A stretch of DNA of 36,434 nucleotides. Origin: Chitinophagales bacterium (GTDB taxonomy: Bacteria > Bacteroidota > Bacteroidia > Chitinophagales > Saprospiraceae). The stretch is from contig JAKSDI010000149.1 of the NCBI GenBank assembly GCA_022360175.1, positions 1 through 36,434 of the forward strand. Direction: 5' to 3'. Below are positions 8,596 through 16,654 of the stretch, in pieces (positions within the stretch are counted from its first letter, which is position 1; every line of letters begins with the position of its first letter). Under the pieces are notes generated by a model, which made no database searches, was not told the DNA's origin, and worked only from the letters and a program-made list of their open reading frames with translations. A program made the translations under genes and the position numbers.

Positions 8596-9963
8596 TTAAT
8601 CGAAGAGCCTTATTCTAACTCCTACATCAATAAAGATAGGTCCAGCCTCTTCTAAACGTACTTCATCAGGTAATTCCGGAGTATCATCTGTCAACAAGCT
8701 TGGCCAATAATAAAGCTGAGCCATTAAATCCAGCGGTCCGACTAATCTATATTGATAAGCTAAAGTTGCGCCAAATACATGCTTGCGATAGCCATTCTCT
8801 TCTAACCAGCCTGTAGCGGCTGTTTCCGTTTTATTAAACGCAAAAGTAAATGGTGTCTTTTCCGAATTTGTCAATCTGCCTTGCAAACCTAATAAGTATT
8901 GATAGGCTACCCCCGCAGATAACTCGTGTTTTCTAAAACTACGGCTTAAACCAAGACTCCCAGTTAAATAATGCAACCTACTAGGTTCCAAGTGATAACG
9001 TTGAACACTTAAGCCAAAACCATATACTGATTGTGTGACTTCCTGACTTATACCAAAAGTACCATTTTGCCACTGATAGCCCAATTGCATATGGATTTTT
9101 GTACGTTCACTAAGCGCTTTATAAGTATTTACACTCATATGTCCACCGAGAATAGACTTGCCCTCAGATGGATTAAGCACAGTGGCTGCACTTAATGCCC
9201 AATACATTTTCCGTAAACGCTTTATTTTCACTTCTTCAGATACTACATCTTCCTTGTTTATATCATCCTCCCAACTATAGCTCAACTCCTTTAATAGTGT
9301 AGGAATTGGTGAAAATGGAGCAAGTACCATAATTGTTGCCTCTGCCGCCTCTGCTTCTGTTACTCCTTCCTCACCCGGTAAATCAGAAAGGCCATTATCA
9401 TTGTTTACCTTCTCTCCTTGTTCATTATCAATCTGTACTACTATGGTTTCAACTGTCTGCTCAGCATTTAATGGATTGGAACGTTCATCTGTATATTCAT
9501 GGGATGGTTGCTTTTCCAGCTTATTATTAAAGCTTGTAGATTCTTCTTCTCCTGTTGTTTTTGATAAATTGTTTGGGATTATGACTTCTTTTTCACTATT
9601 GTTTATGGATAAACAACTCTCTTCCTCTAATATTTTTGCTACTTCTGTATGCTTTATGGCTGATGAACTATTTTTTTCGTCAAAAATTTCTGATGAAGGT
9701 TCACTTTGACTATTTGATAGTTGGGTGATTTGTTCTTTGTATTCAGCACTGGATGAGTTTGGAAAATCCCAGTATAAAAATGCAGCTAAAAGCAAGCCTA
9801 TACCTACGCTAGTGCCACCACCAATCCACCACCACAATAGCACTCTCCGCTTTCGCTTATCTTTATCGTTCAGGAGTTGCTCTGCTGCCTGCCAGTGCGC
9901 TTCATCAAAAGGCACTGATCGCTGGTCCATTTTATTTTTAAAAAATTTATCTAAAGCGTCCAT
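8596..9963 (-). CDS. Anti-sigma-position protein with inner-membrane helix and barrel-like C-terminus
   Basis: About 455 residues. Residues 1-40 are cytosolic and charged (MDALDKFFKNKMDQRSVPFD, the opening of a Bacteroidota family encoded after ECF sigma genes), 41-65 form one transmembrane helix (VLLWWWIGGGTSVG...), 66 to about 240 are a low-complexity, Ser/Glu/Asn-rich linker, and about 250-455 alternate in the way of an outer-membrane beta-barrel (for example GLSVQRYHLEPSRLHYLTGS), ending IFIDVGVRIRLFD. Thus one polypeptide may reach from cytosol to outer membrane. An in-frame GTG exists at 9990 inside the sigma gene, but the ATG at 9963, four bases after the sigma stop, agrees with family N-termini. 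A role as anti-sigma factor is inferred from position and topology; no zinc-binding anti-sigma motif is present. Confidence 0.7.
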   Translation of the reverse strand: MDALDKFFKNKMDQRSVPFDEAHWQAAEQLLNDKDKRKRRVLLWWWIGGGTSVGIGLLLAAFLYWDFPNSSSAEYKEQITQLSNSQSEPSSEIFDEKNSSSAIKHTEVAKILEEESCLSINNSEKEVIIPNNLSKTTGEEESTSFNNKLEKQPSHEYTDERSNPLNAEQTVETIVVQIDNEQGEKVNNDNGLSDLPGEEGVTEAEAAEATIMVLAPFSPIPTLLKELSYSWEDDINKEDVVSEEVKIKRLRKMYWALSAATVLNPSEGKSILGGHMSVNTYKALSERTKIHMQLGYQWQNGTFGISQEVTQSVYGFGLSVQRYHLEPSRLHYLTGSLGLSRSFRKHELSAGVAYQYLLGLQGRLTNSEKTPFTFAFNKTETAATGWLEENGYRKHVFGATLAYQYRLVGPLDLMAQLYYWPSLLTDDTPELPDEVRLEEAGPIFIDVGVRIRLFD

Positions 9964-9967
9964 AACT

Positions 9968-10534
9968 TTATTTTTTGACCATTGTAGCACTTACATTAGA
10001 TTTTATCATCTCTCGCAGTTTTTTTCTGGCAGATGACAGATGCCATTTGGAAGTCCCTTCACTTATTTCTAACATTTCTGCGATATCTCGGTGTTTATAG
10101 CCATCAACAGCATATAGGTTGAAGACTTTTTGTGTCATAGGAGGCAGGCTTTGTATCATGACCTCCAGTTCTTCTGCATCAAATTGCTTATCTGCTTCAT
10201 TAAAATCAAGCGAATCGGCTGTAACGTGTGTTTCTGCAAAATCTGTGTATTCAATTAGTTCTTTTACTTTGCGCTGCTTACGAAAATCATCGATCAGGGT
10301 ATTGATCATAATCCGTTTAGCCCAGGCTTCAAAGGGTTTCTCAGTAGAATATTGATCCAGTTTTTCAAGTATCTTCAAAAAGCCCTCATTCAACATAGCT
10401 ACTGCATCAGATTCATTTTTCCGATACCGCAAACAGACCGGCATTAGTAAAGCATGGCACTGCTTATAAAGCATGAACTGTGCTTTGCGGCTATTCTTTT
10501 TGCAGTCTTTTATTAGTCGAGGGTTTATGCTCAA
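9968..10534 (-). CDS. ECF RNA polymerase sigma factor
   Basis: A sigma-70 family protein of 188 residues with region 2 (about 8-75, including GFLKILEKLDQYSTEKPFEAWAKRI and the -10-binding helix) and region 4 (about 125-180, LPPMTQKVFNLYAVDGYKHRDIAEMLEISEGTSKWHL, a helix-turn-helix). It directs RNA polymerase to a specific regulon. The only start that keeps region 2 whole is a TTG at 10534; the next ATG would remove the first twenty residues. Upstream in the same frame there is a stop before any other start. It leads the unit with the transmembrane barrel protein (gap four bases) and the PKD lipoprotein. That arrangement suggests it is held by the membrane protein and released on an envelope signal. 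Confidence 0.88.
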   Translation of the reverse strand: MSINPRLIKDCKKNSRKAQFMLYKQCHALLMPVCLRYRKNESDAVAMLNEGFLKILEKLDQYSTEKPFEAWAKRIMINTLIDDFRKQRKVKELIEYTDFAETHVTADSLDFNEADKQFDAEELEVMIQSLPPMTQKVFNLYAVDGYKHRDIAEMLEISEGTSKWHLSSARKKLREMIKSNVSATMVKK

Positions 10535-10539
10535 AGGTA
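10532..10539 (-). promoter_or_regulatory. TACCTTTG word at the sigma gene start
   Basis: On the minus strand this is an exact match to the Bacteroidota -7 consensus TAnnTTTG, but its last three bases are the TTG that serves as the apparent start codon of the sigma gene. It cannot then be the promoter for a message using that TTG. Either it is a chance match or the gene starts differently. Confidence 0.3.
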
Positions 10540-10575
10540 ATCGGAGGTTTTATAGCTTATAATCGTATAAAGGGC

Positions 10576-10659
10576 AAAGAATTAGAAATTACATAAGAGA
10601 ATGGAGAAAGGATTTTACACTCCCCTCTCCTATCTCCATATGTGCGTCTCTAATTCTTT
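10576..10659. repeat. Long nested inverted repeat between sigma and T9SS genes
   Basis: The outer arms AAAGAATTAGA (10576-10586) and TCTAATTCTTT (10649-10659) are perfect; inside them ATGGAGA (10601-10607) faces TCTCCAT (10633-10639). The whole could fold into an 84-nt cruciform or RNA hairpin. It lies between the stop of the minus-strand T9SS gene (10676) and the sigma gene, so a terminator or processing role is possible, but there is no run of T after it. Confidence 0.55.
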
Positions 10660-10675
10660 ACACCTTCATCCATAC

Positions 10676-12790
10676 CTATTTTACAAATTTCTTACCAATC
10701 GTTTTTTGACCATTTTGCAGGTTGATTAGATAGAAGCCAGCAGGATATTGAGATACATTCACATCAAACTGTTGTATGCCCATCTGTATATCCAATGTTT
10801 TAACCTCTAGTATTCTACCTGTAAAGTCAGTCACTGTCATTTGAACTCTAGCTGAATTGATAGCATCTATTTGCAAATGTACCACATCTGTAGCAGGATT
10901 AGGGAACACCTGAATCTGCTCTTCAGTTTCTACTATAGTTGCATCCAGCACGGTAATACCTTCTTCATTCACTTCAAAGTTCAGGCCATCCACACTTGGA
11001 TTTTCCGGGCTCAATGTTACCCAGTAATATTCCTGTTCGTGCCCTATAATTTCAATAACTACTTTGTAGGTACCCCATGCAAGGCTTGGGAATTCATAGC
11101 GTCCCTCAGAATCGGTATAAGTATATGCTACTGGCTCTTCCATTTCATCTAACACGATGATGCTTACACCTTCAACAGGATCGCCAGGGCCTCTTTCTTC
11201 TGCTTCTCCAGGCTTCAGATTAGCGCCTTCACTTACCAAACCTCCTATAAAGCCAGGACCTCCAGGATTGTCTCCTTCAATCATTGTGATTTTGTAGCCA
11301 CCATACCAAACACTTGGCTTAACGATAGTTGATGCTTCATCCCACCACAGTACATCACCATGATAAGTTGGTAGTGTATTTTCATACTCTGGAGAGTCAG
11401 GGGCTAGTGCTACCTTAACAAGATACTCACCCGCAGCTACATCACCAAAATCATATTGAGCGATACCACCTAGAGGATAATTTTCTAATTCTACCGTATC
11501 TATAGCAGTAAGGGTGCCCGCTGTCTCATCATAAACAATCAAATAGGCCCAACCAATTAGATTTGGCTGATTGAGGCTATCCACCAAATACACATCGCCT
11601 CTAATCTGATATTGATCTTGAATCATTGCATAATGGCAATCTGTAGAAGTACAGCCATTCGCATCTGTTACGGTCACACAATATTGTCCGGATGCTGTAA
11701 TTTCAACAGAAGCTGTTGTTTCTCCCGTATTCCATAGATAGGTAAAAGGATCAGCACCATCAGCATCTGCCTGCAGCCATGCTCCATTCTGTACTTCAAT
11801 AATATTTACATAACAAGTAGAGTCGATACCACCATAAACGTAGATACAATCATCAGATTCGCAACCATTTGTATCTGTAACGGTAACACAGTACCAACCG
11901 CTTGTAGTAGGAGTAATTGAAGCTGTTGTTTCTCCGGTATCCCATAAGTAGGTAAATGGTGCATTTCCACTTACAGCAACTACTAACTGGCCGAATGCTG
12001 TTTGTTGAATAATTGAAGTACAGCCTTCTGTATTAACCAATACACAAGTAGTCCCTGTACAACCATTTGCAGCTGTAATAGTCACACAATATAAAGCCGT
12101 TTCAGTAGCAATTATGTCCTGTGTAGTTTCCCCTGTATTCCATTCGTAGGTATATGGAGCAACGCCCGTACCATTAGCTGTAAGCGTCCAACCAGCCGGA
12201 TTCTGAGGATCTTGCGAAATAGATACGCTACAAGGTACATAGTTAACAGATTCACAAGCCATAGCACTACAGCCATTTGCATCAGTAATAGTCACACAAT
12301 AAGTAGAATTGGCTGGAGTTGCAAAAATAGTAGGTGTTGTTGCCCCATTGCTCCACAAATAGGTATAGGGCGCTTCACCTGTAGCCAATACTGACAATTC
12401 TGCTGTAGTTTCATCATATAAAATATCTGCTGTACAAGTGAATTGCAAATCGCAATAAGTAAAATCAACTACTAAATCGGTATTTCCAGGATTCCAATAG
12501 GCTGTTTCATTTACATAATAGCCATTGCAATTTTCCATAGTGAAAAACACAATTCCCTGTGTAAAATTATCATCTACGGTAAAAGAATCGCCATACTCAC
12601 CATTAGCATCCGTCGTTAATGTGTTAGTATACATACTCGTACCAATTGAGTCTGTAGAGACAAAAATTTGTACGTTCTCTACCGGGTCGCCATTCGTATC
12701 GGTAACCGTACCACTGAAGGTAATGGTTATCTGTGCGGAAGCCACTCCGACACAAAAAAGCAATAATAGGAAAGTGAAGATCTTTTGCAT
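10676..12790 (-). CDS. T9SS cargo protein with SprB-like repeats
   Basis: A 704-residue secreted protein. It has a signal peptide (MQKIFTFLLLLFCVGVASA), an N-terminal carboxypeptidase-regulatory-like beta domain (about 22-105, GTVTDTNGDPVENVQIFV), and four repeats of the SprB/gliding-adhesin style with the core P[YF]TYxWxTGETT followed by YCVTITDANGC, spanning about 110-390. Each repeat has a Cys pair that could form a disulfide. Two further carboxypeptidase-regulatory-like domains follow (about 395-500 and 515-620), then a T9SS type A sorting domain (about 628-704, VFPNPATDVVHLQI to GKKFVK). It should be exported by Sec and T9SS to the cell surface, where SprB-type repeats often serve as adhesins. 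It stands alone. Confidence 0.9.
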   Translation of the reverse strand: MQKIFTFLLLLFCVGVASAQITITFSGTVTDTNGDPVENVQIFVSTDSIGTSMYTNTLTTDANGEYGDSFTVDDNFTQGIVFFTMENCNGYYVNETAYWNPGNTDLVVDFTYCDLQFTCTADILYDETTAELSVLATGEAPYTYLWSNGATTPTIFATPANSTYCVTITDANGCSAMACESVNYVPCSVSISQDPQNPAGWTLTANGTGVAPYTYEWNTGETTQDIIATETALYCVTITAANGCTGTTCVLVNTEGCTSIIQQTAFGQLVVAVSGNAPFTYLWDTGETTASITPTTSGWYCVTVTDTNGCESDDCIYVYGGIDSTCYVNIIEVQNGAWLQADADGADPFTYLWNTGETTASVEITASGQYCVTVTDANGCTSTDCHYAMIQDQYQIRGDVYLVDSLNQPNLIGWAYLIVYDETAGTLTAIDTVELENYPLGGIAQYDFGDVAAGEYLVKVALAPDSPEYENTLPTYHGDVLWWDEASTIVKPSVWYGGYKITMIEGDNPGGPGFIGGLVSEGANLKPGEAEERGPGDPVEGVSIIVLDEMEEPVAYTYTDSEGRYEFPSLAWGTYKVVIEIIGHEQEYYWVTLSPENPSVDGLNFEVNEEGITVLDATIVETEEQIQVFPNPATDVVHLQIDAINSARVQMTVTDFTGRILEVKTLDIQMGIQQFDVNVSQYPAGFYLINLQNGQKTIGKKFVK

Positions 12791-12882
12791 TTTAGTGTAT
12801 TTTGATTACTAATTTTAGTCTTTCACTTCCGTACACGAAGAAAAAAAGAAGATGGTTGGGTAGGTTTAATATTTTTTTTCTT

Positions 12883-13596
12883 TTACAACGAATTCAAACA
12901 TTGGACTACCATTTTTTTATAACTCCTGCCTATTGGTATAATGGCTTCTCCTATTACTACTTCCGTATTACTGAAAGCGCTGATTTTACTGATAGCTATG
13001 ATATAGGAGCGATGTACTCGTATAAACTGCTCATCGGGCAGCAGAGATGCAATTTCTCCTATTTGAAATTTGGTCAAAATTTTTTGTTGAGGTGTAATAA
13101 TTCTTACATATTCTTTTAAGCTTTCGATGTATAAGATATCATCCAGGTAGATTTTGACTTTATGTTTATTGACTGTAAAAAAATGATAAGGCCTTTCATA
13201 AGTTGAATTCATTGTTTCCTTTGGGGCAATTGTATTTTTTTCATTTGCGTAAAGCTTATTAACCGCTTGCAGGAAGCGGCTAAATTCAATGGGTTTCAAC
13301 AAAAAGTCTACTACATTGAATTCATAACCCTGTACAGCATATTGATGATAAGCAGTGGTAATAATTACCTGTGGAGGATTGGTAAGGCTTTTCAAAAAAT
13401 CCAGGCCTTTAAGTTTTGGTAAATGTATATCTAAAAATATAACATCAACTACCTCTTTTTGTAGCACTCCCAGGGCATATAAAGCATCTGTACATACTCC
13501 CACTAATCTTAGTTGGGGCAGCTGCTCAATATAATCCTGCAATACTTCTGCCGCCAGAGGTTCGTCTTCCACGATTAGACAGTTCAACTGTTTCAT
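12883..13596 (-). CDS. LytTR-family response regulator
   Basis: A 237-residue transcription regulator. The receiver domain (about 1-120) has the acidic pair in LIVEDEPLA, the phospho-acceptor Asp56 in DVIFLDIHLP, the Thr in VIITTAYHQYA and the Lys in FLLKPIEF. The LytTR DNA-binding domain (about 140-235) has FTVNKHKVKIYLDDILYIESLKEYVRI and FIRVHRSYIIAISKI. This is the AlgR/LytR design, which binds short direct repeats. It follows and overlaps the sensor kinase gene (13526-14662), so the two form a two-component pair. ATG at 13596 is the right start because the receiver domain begins there. Targets are not visible. Confidence 0.93.
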   Translation of the reverse strand: MKQLNCLIVEDEPLAAEVLQDYIEQLPQLRLVGVCTDALYALGVLQKEVVDVIFLDIHLPKLKGLDFLKSLTNPPQVIITTAYHQYAVQGYEFNVVDFLLKPIEFSRFLQAVNKLYANEKNTIAPKETMNSTYERPYHFFTVNKHKVKIYLDDILYIESLKEYVRIITPQQKILTKFQIGEIASLLPDEQFIRVHRSYIIAISKISAFSNTEVVIGEAIIPIGRSYKKMVVQCLNSL

Positions 13597-14662
13597 TTCC
13601 CGAAAGCTTAAGTTTTAATTTCACATTAAAAGTAGAAGCTTGCTCATTAATAAGCAAGTCGTATTGCCCGGGGTAAATAAGCTCTAATTGACGATGAATA
13701 TTATGCAAGCCTATTCCCCCAGCAGTCTCGGTTTCACTCTCCCCTTTTGTATTTTTTATTTCGAACAGCAGGATGTTATCTGTGAGTTTTAAATCTATAT
13801 GCACTAATGATTCGAAGCGGGTTTCACTTACTCCATGCTTAAATGCATTTTCCACCAATGGAAGTAATAATAGTGGAGCTATTTGTATGTCATTACTCAA
13901 TTGTTTCTCAAAATGAATGCTCAAGCGATTACTATATCTTATTTTTTCCAACTCTATATAGTCTTCTATCACTTTCACCTCTTCGCTAAGCCATATACTG
14001 GGCGTCGTACATTCATACAACATAAATCGAAGTATTTTAGACAACTTCATTACTACCCCTGCAGTAGCATCCGATTTTTTCCGAGCCAAAGCATAAATAT
14101 TATTCAGGGTATTAAATAAGAAGTGAGGGTTGGTCTGTGCTCTCAAAAACCCAAGTTCAGATTCCAGTTTCTCCTGCATTAACTGCTTCTCCCTTTCTAC
14201 CCCAACCAATCGTAAACGCGATAATTTAATGCTCACTGCAATCGCTACAATAGATATAATATCCAACAAGGTCCACAGGTGCCGTGGAAACATAGATACG
14301 AACGAATTAAACTTATACTCTTCCTGATAAATATGAGGGTAAATAACGTATATCAGAATCAAGCGATAACAAATAATGGCCAACAATAGGCCCAGCAAGC
14401 CCTTAAAAAAAAGGGCCCAATATTCCTTTTTCTCTAAGTAACGAGGCAACAAAAAATACATGATAAAATAGGTCAGGCCTACGACGGGAATCAACACCAG
14501 GAATTGTACTGAAAATCCTTTGTATATACGTTCCCATAAAGGCAGGTCAAAATAAGAATAGTTGACCATTGCTACTTCTATATAGCCATTCGCCAATAAA
14601 TAGGCAAACCAAAACCCCAGGTGCAACAGAATTCGTTTAATATCGATTTTTTGTTTACTCAT
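13526..14662 (-). CDS. LytS/YehU-type sensor histidine kinase
   Basis: A 378-residue membrane kinase of the His_kinase (LytS/YehU) family, the usual partner of LytTR regulators. Four hydrophobic helices cover about 10-150. The phospho-acceptor His lies in RAQTNPHFLFNTLNNI (His180 from the ATG), and the ATPase has an N-box (LLLLPLVENAFKHGVSE) and a G-box (GGIGLHNIHRQLELIYPG). The start at ATG 14662 is preferred over a TTG one codon earlier. The natural end of the catalytic domain is near FNVKLKLKLS; the reading frame continues for about 25 residues that lie over the first 71 bases of the regulator gene in another frame. The signal sensed is unknown. The gene faces a T9SS protein gene across a 210-bp divergent gap. 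Confidence 0.92.
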   Translation of the reverse strand: MSKQKIDIKRILLHLGFWFAYLLANGYIEVAMVNYSYFDLPLWERIYKGFSVQFLVLIPVVGLTYFIMYFLLPRYLEKKEYWALFFKGLLGLLLAIICYRLILIYVIYPHIYQEEYKFNSFVSMFPRHLWTLLDIISIVAIAVSIKLSRLRLVGVEREKQLMQEKLESELGFLRAQTNPHFLFNTLNNIYALARKKSDATAGVVMKLSKILRFMLYECTTPSIWLSEEVKVIEDYIELEKIRYSNRLSIHFEKQLSNDIQIAPLLLLPLVENAFKHGVSETRFESLVHIDLKLTDNILLFEIKNTKGESETETAGGIGLHNIHRQLELIYPGQYDLLINEQASTFNVKLKLKLSGNETVELSNRGRRTSGGRSIAGLY

Positions 14663-14872
14663 CAAACAGCAATATCGTTATTTTTTAATCATTGTCGCCT
14701 ATAAGAGTAAGAACGGCCTCTTACACCATATCAATGACAACTTCTCCCCTACAATCGGCTTTCATACCCTATTCCAAGCTTTCTGTGCAGTTGTAGCTTC
14801 TGTCCATACACTATCACTTTTTCATCCTGCTAATTCTATTAATATTACTTCTATACTAACTAAATATATAAC

Positions 14873-16642
14873 ATGAATAAGTTCATACTACCCTTTTGTA
14901 TACTTGCATTTTCTGTAACAATCAATGCTCAGGTTTCATTTACAAAAGTTACCAATGGAGCAATAGCCACCACTCTCTCTGATAGCCGAAGTGTCAATTT
15001 TGTAGATGTTAACCTGGATGGCTGGGAAGATTTATTTATTTCGAATGGCCCTGAAGATGGGCAAAATAATTTCCTGTACATCAATAATGGCAATGGACAA
15101 TTACTTCCTTTAGCAGATGACCCTATTGTACAAGATTTTAGCCCTTCAGATGGTGCCACCTTTGCCGACGCAGATAATGATGGGGATCTGGATGCTTTTG
15201 TAGTTACCTGGCATGGGCATATTAATTACTATTATCAAAATAATGGGGATGGCAGTTTTACTCACTTGGAAGATGTGTTAACTGGCAATTCAGAAAGCTA
15301 CTCAGAAACAGCAAGCTGGGGTGACTATGACCAAGATGGTTTGGTTGATATTGTACTCACCAATAGCTATATAAACCTCAAAAATGAGTTATACAGAAAT
15401 GCAGGTGATCAAACTTTTGAATCTATAACGATCGAAGAGCTTACAACCAATTCCCGTACCTCTCGGTCTGTAAATTGGGTAGACTATAATGGAGATGGAC
15501 ATATGGACATTTTCGTCACCAATGAAAGTAATCAAAAAAATGAGTTATACACCAACAACGGAGATGGCAATTTTACCAAAGTAGAAACTGGTCCGGTAGC
15601 ATCAAGTGCTCGTGGAAGTATGAGTAGTAGTTGGTCTGATATAGACAATGATGGTGATTTAGATCTTTTGATTGCAAACGCAGGCTATTTTCAGGAACAA
15701 AACAACCAACTTTTCATCAATATGGGAAATGGTACTTTTCAATCAGCGGATGCCCCCCTTACTACTGATGGTGGCTGTTCTTATGGTTCTGCTTTCGCAG
15801 ATATTGACAATGATGGTGATGAAGATTTATTGATAGCGAATGGGTATTGCAATAGCAATTTACAAGATTATCTATACATCAATGATGGACAAGGTAATTT
15901 TAGCCGTGATATGACCAGTCTGGAAGGGCTTCCCGAAGCTTGTTCATTTGGCTGTGCCTGGGGAGACTATAACAATGATGGTTTTCTTGATCTCGCGATA
16001 GCACAATGTAGCAATAACACGGGTTCAATTCAACCTCCTAATTCACTGTTTCGCAACAGTGGCAACACCAATAATTGGCTAAAAATTAGATTGGAAGGCA
16101 ATGTTTCAAATCGATCTGCAATAGGAGCAATCATAAGAACCAAAGCACTTATCCAAAACGAATGGACATGGCAAATGCGGCAAATTTCAGCGCAAAGTGG
16201 GTATTGTGGACAAAACAGCCTAATTGCTCATTTTGGATTAGCTGATGCTACCCAGGTAGACAGCATTATAGTTGAATGGCCAAGTGGCATTACAAATGTA
16301 CTTACTGCACAAGATGTTAATCAGGAACTCCACCTTCAGGAAAACCCTATTTCTGGTACATCTTCGGTGACAGCAGAGGAGAAAATACATATACAATGTA
16401 CACCTAATCCATCCAATGGCCCTTTGAATATCACTATTAATGGTATTAAGGATGGCTTCTTTAAATTGATTATATTAGATAGCCTTGGGCGTAGAATACC
16501 TAACAACAGCCATACATTTAATACCAGTTCTACGCACCATACAGATGTGAACATTAACTTAAATGAACTGCCTGTCGGACAGTACTATGTTTATGTCCAA
16601 TCATCAACCAGTTTTGCAATCGCATCTTTTCAATTACATTAA
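14873..16642 (+). CDS. FG-GAP/ASPIC-UnbV repeat protein with T9SS tail
   Basis: A 589-residue secreted protein. After a signal peptide (MNKFILPFCILAFSVTINAQ) it holds six or more FG-GAP/VCBS-type repeats with calcium-binding D-x-[DN]-x-D-G loops (ADADNDGDLD, GDYDQDGLVD, VDYNGDGHMD, SDIDNDGDLD, ADIDNDGDED, GDYNNDGFLD), so a beta-propeller is expected. An ASPIC/UnbV domain follows (about 400-490, NWLKIRLEGNVSNRSAIGA...SIIVEWPSG), then a T9SS type A sorting domain (about 505-589, CTPNPSNGPLNITI to FAIASFQLH). This is the CRTAC1-like group common in marine Bacteroidota, usually surface or secreted, with adhesive or carbohydrate-related guesses. The next gene starts 12 bases after its stop and may be co-transcribed. 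Confidence 0.9.
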   Translation: MNKFILPFCILAFSVTINAQVSFTKVTNGAIATTLSDSRSVNFVDVNLDGWEDLFISNGPEDGQNNFLYINNGNGQLLPLADDPIVQDFSPSDGATFADADNDGDLDAFVVTWHGHINYYYQNNGDGSFTHLEDVLTGNSESYSETASWGDYDQDGLVDIVLTNSYINLKNELYRNAGDQTFESITIEELTTNSRTSRSVNWVDYNGDGHMDIFVTNESNQKNELYTNNGDGNFTKVETGPVASSARGSMSSSWSDIDNDGDLDLLIANAGYFQEQNNQLFINMGNGTFQSADAPLTTDGGCSYGSAFADIDNDGDEDLLIANGYCNSNLQDYLYINDGQGNFSRDMTSLEGLPEACSFGCAWGDYNNDGFLDLAIAQCSNNTGSIQPPNSLFRNSGNTNNWLKIRLEGNVSNRSAIGAIIRTKALIQNEWTWQMRQISAQSGYCGQNSLIAHFGLADATQVDSIIVEWPSGITNVLTAQDVNQELHLQENPISGTSSVTAEEKIHIQCTPNPSNGPLNITINGIKDGFFKLIILDSLGRRIPNNSHTFNTSSTHHTDVNINLNELPVGQYYVYVQSSTSFAIASFQLH

Positions 16643-16654
16643 ATACATACAGCT

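Noticed and set aside
12802-13119. 105-codon open frame opposite the LytTR regulator
   Set aside because: Shadow of the regulator's C-terminal domain; aromatic-rich composition with no family resemblance.
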